From: CAIXSC01 sp046349855
Lineage (GTDB): Bacteria > Planctomycetota > Planctomycetia > Pirellulales > Pirellulaceae
DNA: 64,000 nt
Assembly: GCA_046349855.1 (NCBI GenBank)
Contig: JAXMBM010000030.1
Span: 23,210 to 87,209, forward strand
Direction of reading: 5' to 3'
Of the stretch, positions 1 to 9,234 are shown in pieces; positions within the stretch are counted from its first letter, which is position 1, and each line of letters starts with the position of its first letter. The notes below the pieces were generated by a model. It was not told where the DNA came from and did no database searches. It was given only the letters and a program-made list of their open reading frames with translations. A program made the position numbers and the translations under genes.

Positions 1-2139
1 CTGCAGCCCCGCCGCGGCATAGAGGGGCGTGCTGCCGGGAAAGAAGACGACCCCGTTCTGGTTCGCCAACTGCCGCGGGTCGCGAAAGTTCCGCGCCACG
101 TGAAAGGCGTCGTATCCCAGGACCGTCTGGAAGTTGCCCGCATAGGGCGCCTGAGTCGGATCGGCCGAGGCGTTCTCGGCCGTGCTGCGATTCACGCCGA
201 CCGTCAGCAGGCTGGAAAACACTCCCGGCAAGGTCCCGTCGATGCCCGCGGGATAACGCGGCTCGGCCAGATAGCGAAACGTGCGATTGGTGAAAGCCGG
301 AGTCACCGCGGCTGGCACCCGCAACTGGCTCGCGCTGTCGCCGTACAGATCGCGCTGGTGATTGTTCACTCCGTCAATGCGGGCCCCCTGAGCGGCCAGT
401 TCGGCCGTCGTGGTGACCCCCGCGGCCCACAGGAGATCGTCGTCCACCAGGTCTTCATCCTGTACCGCACCCGGCGACGCGTAGTACGCCGTGTTGCGCG
501 CCTTGGCGACCGCCACATCCAGCGAGAACATCGTGGCGTCTGGCATGCGGTACAGTCCCAGGATGTTGCCGTCACGATCTCCCACCGCCAGCACCATCCG
601 CGTGCGAGCCCCCGGCTGCGGCAGGCCGTTCTTGATGTTGGTCAGATCGAGACGGATGGCGGCGCGCGTCCGCTGCGCCTCTGCCACTCCGTTCAAAATG
701 AGCGACTCAATCTCGGCCGCACTGAGTTCACTCGCTCGACTGGGGGACGCATGGGGCGTAACAATCCAGCCGTCGGTCGGAGCGATGCCGAATCGCAGAT
801 ACGGATTCCCCGCCGCCGCATCCAGCAGCTGATAGCTGCCACTGTCAGGATCCCCCGTGCCGGCCGCCGCACCGGTCACCAGAAGTGTTTCAAATCCGCG
901 CAGCCGATTGGCCGCCGTCGGATTGGGTCCAAAGATTTCCAGTGTGATGCCGACCAGATCGATACGACCAAACGGCAGTCCGAAGTTCGGCAGCGGTGGC
1001 ACTCCCGCCAAGGTTCCCACCGAACCATCGCCATAACGCGATGTCGGATTGAAGAACCGAATGCCGCCCACCGCCGCGTAAGCGATCCACTCGGCCTCGA
1101 GCACCCGCGGCGCATTCAGCCGCTGATCGTTGGTCTGGGGAACGTGGCCGGGCCGCAGATCCGCATGCACGAATCCCTGCTCGTACGTGGCATACCCATC
1201 CGGCCCCGGAAAGAACACTCCGATGCCACCAACCATCGTGGGCAACGTCTGCCCTTCCACGACCTTGTAGATCGGTATACCACCGGGAAGAGTCGCCAAT
1301 CCCCGCGCCTGCGCGTACGGCAGTCGCTGCGACTCATAACCGTACGACTCCGGCGCATACAGTGCTGCCCCGGGCGCGAGATACGCCGGATCGATGTTGA
1401 ACCGTTCCGTCAGTTCGATGTCGTCGATCCCCTTCACGCCGTCCGCCCCGGGCAACAGCAGACTATCCCGACTCTGCCGCTCAATACCAAACAGATCGAC
1501 CGGCGGCGTGTAGGAGATCCCGGCCGGAAAATGTCCTCCCACTCCGATCGGAGCGACGAATCCCGGTCCAAACGTCCGCGCCACCGGCTGCGTGTCGTCG
1601 AATGGATTGTTGTTCGTCGAATCCCCGGGATCGGGGAGCGTCGGATTCGATTCGACTTCCCGTTGAGTCACCGTCGACTGGCTCAGATTGCGGATCGTCC
1701 GCGACGTCAACGGCGCAGCATCGCTGGCGAACAGCGCCGCCGTCCGCGCCTTGGCAACCGCCCCATCGATGGCAAACACCAACTCGTGCAGGTCACTCGT
1801 ATCAATCCCCGCCTCCGTTCGCACCCCCAGAATGCGCCCCTGCCGGTCCACCACCGCGATGATGGCATCGTCGCTCGCCGAAGCCGCCGCCGCGCGGCGT
1901 AACAGAATGTCGACTTCACCGTCGGTGAGCACATTCACCGTGGGATCGACCACCGGCGACGGCGGAGGTTCCGGCTCGCCTCCCCCTACCGCATCCGCCG
2001 CGTTGGCCTGACACCAGGTCACGGCGAAAGGGAGCGCCGCATCCGGGCAGGCGCGCACTTCGAGCGGCTCCCAGCCTCGCAGCCGATTTCGCGCCGGGCG
2101 GGCGCGACGTCGTCGCTCCGGTCCTGATCTGCTCCCCAT
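1..2139 (-). CDS. LEPR-XLL-type surface protein with two GlcG/HbpS-like (heme-degrading fold) domains, 3' end missing
   Basis: The open frame runs off the left edge; 713 codons are visible. The ATG at 2139 follows a GGAGAGG-like site. The N-terminus is Arg-rich (RRRRARPARNR), then WEPLEVRACPD, a variant of the planctomycetal LEPR-XLL motif, then a short hydrophobic stretch (AALPFAVTW). Two segments look like GlcG/HbpS (DUF336) domains: one opens with IAVVDRQGRILG at about residue 94 and has AVAKARTAALFAS at about 127-139; the other has VLAVGDRDGNILG at about 515 and VAVAKARNTAYYAS at about 540-556. Heme or small-molecule binding is known for the family; function here is unknown. LEPR-XLL proteins are thought to be surface or exported proteins. 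It is divergent to the barrel protein gene at 2409. The C-terminus is not visible. Confidence 0.75.
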   Translation of the reverse strand, partial: MGSRSGPERRRRARPARNRLRGWEPLEVRACPDAALPFAVTWCQANAADAVGGGEPEPPPSPVVDPTVNVLTDGEVDILLRRAAAASASDDAIIAVVDRQGRILGVRTEAGIDTSDLHELVFAIDGAVAKARTAALFASDAAPLTSRTIRNLSQSTVTQREVESNPTLPDPGDSTNNNPFDDTQPVARTFGPGFVAPIGVGGHFPAGISYTPPVDLFGIERQSRDSLLLPGADGVKGIDDIELTERFNIDPAYLAPGAALYAPESYGYESQRLPYAQARGLATLPGGIPIYKVVEGQTLPTMVGGIGVFFPGPDGYATYEQGFVHADLRPGHVPQTNDQRLNAPRVLEAEWIAYAAVGGIRFFNPTSRYGDGSVGTLAGVPPLPNFGLPFGRIDLVGITLEIFGPNPTAANRLRGFETLLVTGAAAGTGDPDSGSYQLLDAAAGNPYLRFGIAPTDGWIVTPHASPSRASELSAAEIESLILNGVAEAQRTRAAIRLDLTNIKNGLPQPGARTRMVLAVGDRDGNILGLYRMPDATMFSLDVAVAKARNTAYYASPGAVQDEDLVDDDLLWAAGVTTTAELAAQGARIDGVNNHQRDLYGDSASQLRVPAAVTPAFTNRTFRYLAEPRYPAGIDGTLPGVFSSLLTVGVNRSTAENASADPTQAPYAGNFQTVLGYDAFHVARNFRDPRQLANQNGVVFFPGSTPLYAAAGLQ

Positions 2140-2408
2140 GGGTCGCTTCGCCCCTCTCCGGCAATCCACTGCCCCTGCCCCGGCATCACCTGCCGCACCG
2201 CGCCCAACCCAATCTCCCCAGTTCCCGTCTCTTGCCGGGCCAACCACACCATTGTACGTGTCCCGCCAAATGGGGCCGCAAAAAGGGCTCTTCGGTGTGA
2301 TTCGGCCGGCGAAAACCACGGCACCGGCAAAAGTTCACGCATCGGTACGAGCTGTGTAACCGATACCAACTGAATAATTGTCCCATCCTTCCTGGTTCCA
2401 CGAGGCAA

Positions 2409-4508
2409 TTGATGGTGGGCACGGCAGGGAGACGTCCAGGCTGGGCCGACGGCGATGTGCGCCGCCGGTGCGCCCGCTGCGCGCCTCCACGCTGCCTGTT
2501 CGTGGGTCTCCTGGCCGCTGTCATCGGCCTCTGGCTCGTTGGGATCGTCGATGCGCAGTCGCTGGTCAAGGAGCCCGACGCCGGAGCGGCGACGACCTGG
2601 TTCACTCCGCGTCACGTCGCGTACGGGGACACCGACGGATCGACCGCCTTGACGGACCTCGCGGAAGCGGTCGGGGTCGCACCGGTGCGTGGTCCGGCGG
2701 AGGCGGTACGGCCGGTGATTCCAGCCGTGAGTCTGCTGGATGACGAGATGCGCCCACGTGTGCTGGACGCACCGCTGGATGACTTTGTCCCCTTTCCTGA
2801 ATTGGCGGAAAGCGAAGACGATTTGTGGGTGAACTGGCCGATCGACCCTCCCCTGGGGTTCGCCGGCCGTTCGGGGATCGCTCCCCGCGAGTTCCAGCAG
2901 GACCCCCACTTTGTGCCGCGCGAGGATCGCTGGCGGATTGGTTTTCCCGCCTGGGACCGCTACGGACAGGGATTTCCCTGGCTCTTCGAGTATCCCTATG
3001 TGACGGGCAACTGGTGGGACCCCTACCACCAGAATCTGCTCAAAGGAGACTATCCGATCTGGGGTCAGCATACGTTCCTGTCACTGACCGCCGTCGAGAA
3101 CTTGCTGGTCGAGGCTCGCCAGACACCGACGCCCACGACCCCGTTTGAAAGCACGGCTCGACCAGGACAAGAGGAGTTCTTTGGCGACCCCGACCAGTTC
3201 TTCTTGAACAACAATCTGTCGCTCACGGTCGATCTGACTCATGGCGACGGACCGTTTCGACCGGCCGACTGGCGGCTGCGTGTGACTCAGGTCTACAACT
3301 TCAACCATCTGGTGGTCGACGAGCTTGGCATCGTCTCGCCCGACGTACGGCGTGGAACGGCGCGTTTTCGCCAGGACTATGCGACGGAGGAGTACTTCCT
3401 GGAGTCCAAACTGGCGGACCTGAGCGCTGACTATGACTTTCTGTCGGTCCGGGCCGGGTCCCAGTTCTTCAACAGCGATTTTCGCGGTCTGGTTTTCTGG
3501 GACATCAATCGCGGCGTTCGTCTGTTCGGCACGCGGCGGGCGAATCGCGAGCAGTTCAACCTGATGTGGCTGGACCAGACGGAAAAGGACACCAACAGTC
3601 TGCTCAACACCTGGGATGACCGGCATCAGAACACGGTGATTGCCAACTATTACTGGCAGGACTTTCTCTGGCCAGGGTACACGACCCAGTTGAGCTATCA
3701 TTACAACCGGGATCAGCCGAGCTTCAAATTCAACGACAATGGATTCCTCGTCCGGCCCGATCCGGTGGGGATCTTCGCACCGCACGAAGTGAACGCTCAC
3801 TATCTGGGCTGGGCTGGCGACGGGCACATCGGGCGGGTGAACGTCAGCCACGCGCTGTATGGAGTGATCGGCGCCGATGAACTGAGCCCGATTGCCGGTC
3901 AGGAAGTGAAGATTGCGGCCTGGATGGCGGCGCTGGAACTATCGTACGACCGGGACTGGATGCGCTTCCGGAGTTCCTATTTCTATGCCTCGGGAGATGC
4001 CGACCCGAACGACGACGAAGCGACCGGTTTCGATACGATTTTCGACAATCCCAACTTCGCCGGCGGCGGTTTCAGCTTCTGGCAACGGCAGCCGATCGGC
4101 CTCTTCGGCGTGAATCTCAAACAGCGCAACAGCCTGGTGCCCGATTTGCGATCCAGCAAATTCCAGGGGCAGAGCAACTTTGTGAACCCGGGACTGCATC
4201 TGCTCAATTTCGGCCTGGACGCCGACATCACGCCGCGTTTCCGCCTGATCAACAACGTCAACTTCCTCTGGTTCGATCAGACGGAAGTCCTGGAGACTCT
4301 GACCTTCCAGGCGGACATCGCGACGTTCATCGGCGCGGACTTGAGCAGCGGCTTCGAGTACCGGCCGCTGTTGAACAACCACATCGTGCTGGACGGCGGC
4401 GTGGCCGTGTTGATACCCGGCGCGGGGTTCAATGACTTGTACGCCGAGTTTCGGGGAGACACGAGTGCGTTGGCGCAGATCTTCGCCAACCTGGCCCTCG
4501 TTTACTGA
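2409..4508 (+). CDS. putative outer-membrane beta-barrel protein
   Basis: 699 aa. A hydrophobic signal segment lies at about residues 30-48 with likely cleavage after VDA before Q50, behind an unusually long Arg-rich leader; no better downstream ATG is seen. After a Pro/acidic region, roughly residues 215-699 alternate aromatic and polar residues (RVTQVYNFNHL, TTQLSYHYNRD, MRFRSSYFYASGD), and the chain ends in LALVY. A terminal aromatic residue and amphipathic strands are typical of outer-membrane barrels. I do not recognise the exact family; an alginate-export-like or other porin fold is possible. It stops 11 bases before the convergent gmd stop. An inverted repeat (CTGGTCAG at 4516-4523, CTGACCAG at 4539-4546) spans the junction but has no T-tract. 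Confidence 0.7.
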   Translation: MMVGTAGRRPGWADGDVRRRCARCAPPRCLFVGLLAAVIGLWLVGIVDAQSLVKEPDAGAATTWFTPRHVAYGDTDGSTALTDLAEAVGVAPVRGPAEAVRPVIPAVSLLDDEMRPRVLDAPLDDFVPFPELAESEDDLWVNWPIDPPLGFAGRSGIAPREFQQDPHFVPREDRWRIGFPAWDRYGQGFPWLFEYPYVTGNWWDPYHQNLLKGDYPIWGQHTFLSLTAVENLLVEARQTPTPTTPFESTARPGQEEFFGDPDQFFLNNNLSLTVDLTHGDGPFRPADWRLRVTQVYNFNHLVVDELGIVSPDVRRGTARFRQDYATEEYFLESKLADLSADYDFLSVRAGSQFFNSDFRGLVFWDINRGVRLFGTRRANREQFNLMWLDQTEKDTNSLLNTWDDRHQNTVIANYYWQDFLWPGYTTQLSYHYNRDQPSFKFNDNGFLVRPDPVGIFAPHEVNAHYLGWAGDGHIGRVNVSHALYGVIGADELSPIAGQEVKIAAWMAALELSYDRDWMRFRSSYFYASGDADPNDDEATGFDTIFDNPNFAGGGFSFWQRQPIGLFGVNLKQRNSLVPDLRSSKFQGQSNFVNPGLHLLNFGLDADITPRFRLINNVNFLWFDQTEVLETLTFQADIATFIGADLSSGFEYRPLLNNHIVLDGGVAVLIPGAGFNDLYAEFRGDTSALAQIFANLALVY

Positions 4509-4519
4509 ACCAGCGCTGG

Positions 4520-5551
4520 TCAGGCCGCTTGCCGGTCGCTGACCAGCCGTTCCCGGCGTGCCAGCTCCCAGTCGGCTTCCACCATCAGCCGCACCAGCTG
4601 CGGAAACGAGGTCCGCGGGGACCAGCCCAGCCTGGTGCGGGCTTTACTGGCATCCCCCAGCAGCAAATCGACCTCGCTGGGGCGCATGTAGCGCGGATCG
4701 AGTTCGACGTAGGAGCGCCAGTCCAACCCCACGTGGGTGAAGGCCAGTTCCAGGAACTCCTGGACCGAGTGCGTCTCGCCGGTAGCGATGACATAATCGT
4801 CGGGCGCGGGTTGCTGGAGCATCAGCCACATGGCCTCGACGTAATCGCGGGAAAATCCCCAGTCGCGTTTGGCGTCGAGATTGCCGAGGAACAGTTTCTG
4901 CTGGAGGCCTTCGCGGATGCGAGTGGCGGCCCGTGTGATCTTGCGCGTGACGAAGGTCTCCCCGCGGCGGGGCGATTCGTGATTGAACAGGATGCCGCTG
5001 CAGGCATAGAGGCCGTACGCTTCGCGATAATTCACCACCTGATAGTGGCTGAAAACCTTGGCGCAGGCATAGGGGCTGCGCGGATGAAAGGGGGTCGTTT
5101 CCCGCTGCGGCGTTTCCACGACCTGCCCGTACATTTCGCTGGATGAAGCCTGGTACACGCGGACTTCGCGGTGACGCTGGAGTTGCCGAGCGGCTTCCAG
5201 TACGCGAAGTGTTCCCAAGGCCCCGATATCGACCGTATAGAGCGGCTGGTCGAACGACACTCGCACGTGGCTTTGGGCCGCCAGATTGTAGATCTCTTCC
5301 GGCTCGATCGTGAGGATCAGGTTCGTCAGGCTCGACCCGTCACTCAAATCGCCATAGTGGAGAAACAGACGGCGCTGCGGATCGTGGGGATCAGGATAGA
5401 GGTGATCGATCCGTTCCGTATTGAACTGGCTCGCCCGGCGCACGAGTCCATGCACCTCGTAGCCCTTGTCGAGCAACAGTTCGGCCAGATACGAACCATC
5501 CTGACCGGTGATTCCAGTGATGAACGCGCGACGCCTGCGAGTTGAGCTCAT
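4520..5551 (-). CDS. gmd: GDP-mannose 4,6-dehydratase
   Basis: Converts GDP-D-mannose to GDP-4-keto-6-deoxymannose, the precursor of GDP-fucose, GDP-rhamnose and related cell-surface sugars. The Rossmann motif TGITGQDGSYL is at residues 12-22. The short-chain dehydrogenase triad is visible as SSSEMYG (about 136-142) and YACAK (Tyr161, Lys165). NHESPRRGETFVTRKI is a strong GMD signature. The frame is open upstream to 5707, but I chose ATG 5551 (MSSTRRRRAF): it is preceded by GGAAAGGA and gives 343 aa with the usual N-terminus. No GDP-fucose synthase gene is adjacent, so the final sugar cannot be told. It is divergent from the ABC exporter at 5757, which may serve the same envelope pathway. Confidence 0.95.
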   Translation of the reverse strand: MSSTRRRRAFITGITGQDGSYLAELLLDKGYEVHGLVRRASQFNTERIDHLYPDPHDPQRRLFLHYGDLSDGSSLTNLILTIEPEEIYNLAAQSHVRVSFDQPLYTVDIGALGTLRVLEAARQLQRHREVRVYQASSSEMYGQVVETPQRETTPFHPRSPYACAKVFSHYQVVNYREAYGLYACSGILFNHESPRRGETFVTRKITRAATRIREGLQQKLFLGNLDAKRDWGFSRDYVEAMWLMLQQPAPDDYVIATGETHSVQEFLELAFTHVGLDWRSYVELDPRYMRPSEVDLLLGDASKARTRLGWSPRTSFPQLVRLMVEADWELARRERLVSDRQAA

Positions 5552-5756
5552 GCCCGTCCTTTCCGCGATGGCGCAGAGGACCACGGCCTGATCCGCGAGT
5601 CCCTGCGAGTCCGACGACGGCGGAAAGTGTGCCGGATTTGGCCAGGGCGGGCAAGAGCGAAAAACGCCCCTCCTTCGTCTTGGCGGTCCGGGCAGGCTGT
5701 GGTACAAGATGTGCCTCTTGCAGGGACCGCACGTCGCCTACGGATGGGCATTCTTC

Positions 5757-7730
5757 ATGAAGAACTTTGGACGCGTTCTGCGCCTCGCGCTCGGTTACCC
5801 CTGGACGATCGCCGGCATCGTCCTGTCGTCGCTGGTCGTGGCGGCTCTGTGGGGCGGCAATATCGGCGTGCTGTATCCTGTGGTCGAAGTGAGTATCAGC
5901 GGGCAGTCGCTCCAGCAATGGGTCGACAAGAAGATCGACGGCGCCGCCGTTCAATGTCAGGAACTGGAAGCGAAACTGGCCCAGGTCCCGGCCTCCGCCC
6001 CGGAAAACTCGCGGACCGCTCAGCTGATCACCGACCGGCTGGCAGCCGAGCGTCAGGCCCTGGCAACGTACCAGCGGCTGCGCCCGCTCATTTACGACTA
6101 CCTGCCGACCGTTCCCTATCGGACTCTGCTGGTGATGATTGGCGGGCTGATGGTCGCCACGATCATCAAAGACTCGCTGCTGGTCGTCAATCTGCTGCTG
6201 GTCGAACGTCTTGGACAACTTGTCCTGCTCGACCTCCGCAAGCTGTGTTACCGCGCGACGCTCGACATGGACCTGTCCCATTTTCATGACCAGAGCACGG
6301 GCAAGTACCTGAGCCACTTCACGACCGATGCCTCGGCGGTGACGGCCGGCCTGACACAGCTATTCGGCACCAGCATCCGCGAACCGCTGAAGATGATCGC
6401 CTGCCTCGCCATCGCCGCCTGGATCTGCTGGCCGCTGCTGGTCCTGTCGCTGCTGTGCGCTCCGCTGGCCGGCTACCTGATCCGCCGCCTCTCCCAATCG
6501 ATCAAGCGGTCGAATCGGCGAGCCCTGGAGCAGAATTCGCATTATTTCCAATCGCTCACCGAGACCTTCAGCGGCATCCTGACCATCAAGGCCTACACGA
6601 TGGAGCGGTTTGAGCGGACACGATTCCACAAGATCACGCACGAAATGTTCCGCAAGGCGATGCGTTCCACGCTGTATGCCTCGCTTACCAATCCCATTGT
6701 CGAAATCCTGGGGATCGGCATCATCGCGTTGGCGCTGATGTCCGGGGCCTATCTGGTGTTGCACCAGGAGACGCATCTGCTGGGTATCCGGATGTGCGAC
6801 CGGCCGCTGACCTTCACCTCGCTGCTGATCTTCTATGGCATGCTGGCCGGCGCCAGCGACCCGGCCCGGAAAATGTCGGGCATCTACGGCACCCTGCAGG
6901 GAGCGTTCGTGGCTGCCGACCGGACGTTCGAATTCCTCGACCAGCAGCCGAGCATCGCCGATCCGGCCGCCCCGCGCGAGGCTCCCGTTCCTTTCCGCCA
7001 GATCACGCTGGACAACGTCAGCTTTTCCTACCAGCCAGGCCAACCGATCCTGCGCGACGTCCAACTCACCATCCAGGCGGGCGAAACGTTGGCCATTGTC
7101 GGCCCCAACGGTTGCGGAAAGTCCACCCTGATCAATCTCCTGCCCCGGTTCTACGAACCGACCAGCGGAGCGATTCGCCTGGACGGCATCGATATCCGGG
7201 AACTACGCCTCAGGGACCTCCGGGAACAATTGGGCATCGTCACTCAGCAGACGCAGCTGTTCAACGACACGGTGATCAACAACATCCGCTACGGTCGCCC
7301 CGCGGCGACCGACGCGGAAGTCGTGGCCGCGGCGCAACAGGCCCACGCCCACCAATTCATCGTCGAACGACTCGAATTCGGCTACGAAACCGTGGTCGGA
7401 CAAGGGGGAGCCAAACTCTCGGGGGGCCAGCGTCAACGGATCGCCCTGGCACGCGCCATGCTGCGGAATCCGGCTCTGCTGATCCTCGACGAAGCCACCA
7501 GCCAGGTCGATCTGGAAAGCGAACACCTGATCCACCGCGCGCTGGAGAAGTTCATCGTGGGCCGCACGGCCATCATGATCACCCACCGCCTTTCCACACT
7601 GGAACTGGCCGACCGCGTACTCGTCATGGACCAGGGGCGGATCGTCGATTGCGGCACGCACCAGGAACTCACAGCCCGCTGCGAAGTCTATCGTCGCCTG
7701 TACGAGCTGCAGTTCCGCCACAGTGCCTGA
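5757..7730 (+). CDS. MsbA-like ABC exporter, fused permease and ATPase
   Basis: 657 aa from ATG 5757 (MKNFGRVLRL); ATG 5709 is in frame and would add 16 residues. A weak promoter-like pair (TTGGCG at 5680, TACAAG at 5703, 17-base spacer) favours 5757. The N-terminal half holds six probable transmembrane helices. Between TM1 and TM2 is an unusually large, probably extracytoplasmic loop with a coiled coil (about residues 50-115). The C-terminal ATPase shows Walker A GPNGCGKST, signature LSGGQRQRIALA, Walker B ALLILDEAT and the switch His in ITHRLST. The family exports lipids, glycolipids or peptides; the substrate here is unknown. The divergent gmd neighbour hints at envelope glycolipid export. 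Confidence 0.9.
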   Translation: MKNFGRVLRLALGYPWTIAGIVLSSLVVAALWGGNIGVLYPVVEVSISGQSLQQWVDKKIDGAAVQCQELEAKLAQVPASAPENSRTAQLITDRLAAERQALATYQRLRPLIYDYLPTVPYRTLLVMIGGLMVATIIKDSLLVVNLLLVERLGQLVLLDLRKLCYRATLDMDLSHFHDQSTGKYLSHFTTDASAVTAGLTQLFGTSIREPLKMIACLAIAAWICWPLLVLSLLCAPLAGYLIRRLSQSIKRSNRRALEQNSHYFQSLTETFSGILTIKAYTMERFERTRFHKITHEMFRKAMRSTLYASLTNPIVEILGIGIIALALMSGAYLVLHQETHLLGIRMCDRPLTFTSLLIFYGMLAGASDPARKMSGIYGTLQGAFVAADRTFEFLDQQPSIADPAAPREAPVPFRQITLDNVSFSYQPGQPILRDVQLTIQAGETLAIVGPNGCGKSTLINLLPRFYEPTSGAIRLDGIDIRELRLRDLREQLGIVTQQTQLFNDTVINNIRYGRPAATDAEVVAAAQQAHAHQFIVERLEFGYETVVGQGGAKLSGGQRQRIALARAMLRNPALLILDEATSQVDLESEHLIHRALEKFIVGRTAIMITHRLSTLELADRVLVMDQGRIVDCGTHQELTARCEVYRRLYELQFRHSA

Positions 7731-7774
7731 AGGGCGGCGAGCGTCACTCGGATCGCTACCGGACACTGTTTCGC

Positions 7775-7807
7775 CAGGATCGACTCCGTTCCGGCAGGAT
7801 CGACTCC
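7775..7807. repeat. 13-bp direct repeat
   Basis: CAGGATCGACTCC occurs at 7775-7787 and again at 7795-7807, 20 bases apart, in the spacer between the ABC exporter and the convergent gene ending at 8018. It may be a short local duplication; no function is apparent. Confidence 0.5.
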
Positions 7808-8017
7808 TTGTGAGCCCGTGGTTCCCCGCAGTGCGTCCGGTACCCCAGCCGTCGTACTGCGAAGCGTGACACTGACCTGGGCGGTCGGCGACGTTCCACC
7901 CCACGGCCGCGAATTCCACCCGTGCGGGCTGCGCCGCGTTCTCGATGCAGGCTGACAGGCCGCGCGACCTCGCTTCCGCGGCGTTCCGGTGGTTCCGCAT
8001 CCCCTGAAGAACCCGGC

Positions 8018-9223
8018 TCAGAAAGCTCCCACCAGCCGCACCATCAGCGTGTTGTCGGGGTAGAAGTCAGGCGTACTGCTGTGAAGGTACTCGACCGAGC
8101 GGCTGAACACATAGCCAACTTCGAAGCGGTAGCCCGCGCCACCATTGCGACGGCGTTCCACGCCGAGCATGACGCGCCAATCCCGCAGCGTGGCCACATC
8201 CGGCGAACCATCCTCGCGCGTGATCGCGAACGAATTCCCGCCAAACTCGCCGGCCAGGTAGATCCAGTCCTCGGAATCGTTCGTGAACCGCAGCCGACGT
8301 CCCAATTTGGGCCTGGGGAAGATCAACTCATAATCGGCATCCGGGTTAGGACGCCAGATGACACCTCCCGCCGGCAAGACGCGGATATCCTCGCGGTTCA
8401 GGTACAAGACGCCCCCCATCAACTGCAGCTGGTCAGGCTGGATATCCCACCGCAGGAGCGCCTTGCCGGTCCAGCGGAAGCCATTGGGGCTCCCGGCCTC
8501 AAAGTCGCTGTAGACGGCGGGAGCCACCGCGAGGATGCCCAGCAACCGGGAAGTGATTTTCGGCACCCACATGAAGTCGACGTAGGTTTCGTACAGATCC
8601 GGGGGGAGGTCGGGGGTGAGAGGGCCGTCGAGCGTGCGGAGCTGGAAATAGGGGGTGATCAGCATCGGCCATTCGCGGCGCGGCATCGGCACCGCGACGG
8701 TGAGAAAGACTTCGGTTTCGACAATTCCCAGGCCATTTGCCGCCTGATTTCCTGCCAGCCAGGTTCCCGACAGCGATGCCTTCTGGAAGAAGCCGCTCTT
8801 AAACGACGTGAGGTGCGGTCCTTCGAATAACAGCTGATCGTCTTCCACGGCCAGCGGCAGGTTGGGAGGGTAGCCCGATTCGAGATCCTGCGGGAATCGT
8901 GTCGGTACTTCGGTCTGACGTGAGGCGGTCTGGGCCCAGTTATCGTCCGAGCGGCGTGGAACCGAGCCGTCCGGCCACCGGGGAGCGGCCGTGTCCACCT
9001 CTCCCGAGCCGTTGCGTTCGCCCTCGCGCAAACCGCCCCACGGGAGAGGCGTGGCCGGAGTGCGGGACCGCTCCCAGCCGTCGTTCGGCCCCCAAGGAGC
9101 CACCGGCGGTGGAGAATAGGTGGGACGGTAAATCTGCCCCCAGGCGGTCGCCCCGCACAGCAGCCCGACACAGGCCACCCATCCCGCGGCGACTCGGCTG
9201 GCGTTCGTGAACCCTCCCATCAA
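8018..9223 (-). CDS. putative outer-membrane protein, paralogue of the upstream gene
   Basis: 401 aa. A signal peptide (VAAGWVACVGLLCGATAWG, cleavage near Q30) is followed by a Pro/Arg-rich variable region and a C-terminal beta-rich domain of about 270 residues ending in VRLVGAF. That domain matches the neighbour at 9235-10587: VLPAGGVIWRPNPDADYELI here corresponds to LLPAVGVLWEPNPETRFDIF there, and FPRPKLGRRL to FPRPKIARKL. The terminal Phe and alternating strand pattern suggest an outer-membrane barrel. The 11-base gap to the upstream gene implies co-transcription. Function unknown. Confidence 0.7.
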   Translation of the reverse strand: MMGGFTNASRVAAGWVACVGLLCGATAWGQIYRPTYSPPPVAPWGPNDGWERSRTPATPLPWGGLREGERNGSGEVDTAAPRWPDGSVPRRSDDNWAQTASRQTEVPTRFPQDLESGYPPNLPLAVEDDQLLFEGPHLTSFKSGFFQKASLSGTWLAGNQAANGLGIVETEVFLTVAVPMPRREWPMLITPYFQLRTLDGPLTPDLPPDLYETYVDFMWVPKITSRLLGILAVAPAVYSDFEAGSPNGFRWTGKALLRWDIQPDQLQLMGGVLYLNREDIRVLPAGGVIWRPNPDADYELIFPRPKLGRRLRFTNDSEDWIYLAGEFGGNSFAITREDGSPDVATLRDWRVMLGVERRRNGGAGYRFEVGYVFSRSVEYLHSSTPDFYPDNTLMVRLVGAF

Positions 9224-9234
9224 GACGGCTCCCG

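Noticed and set aside
100..1902. 600-codon plus-strand frame at the left edge
   Set aside because: The minus-strand frame, which runs off the window, has GlcG-like domains and coherent composition; the plus frame is Arg/His-rich noise.
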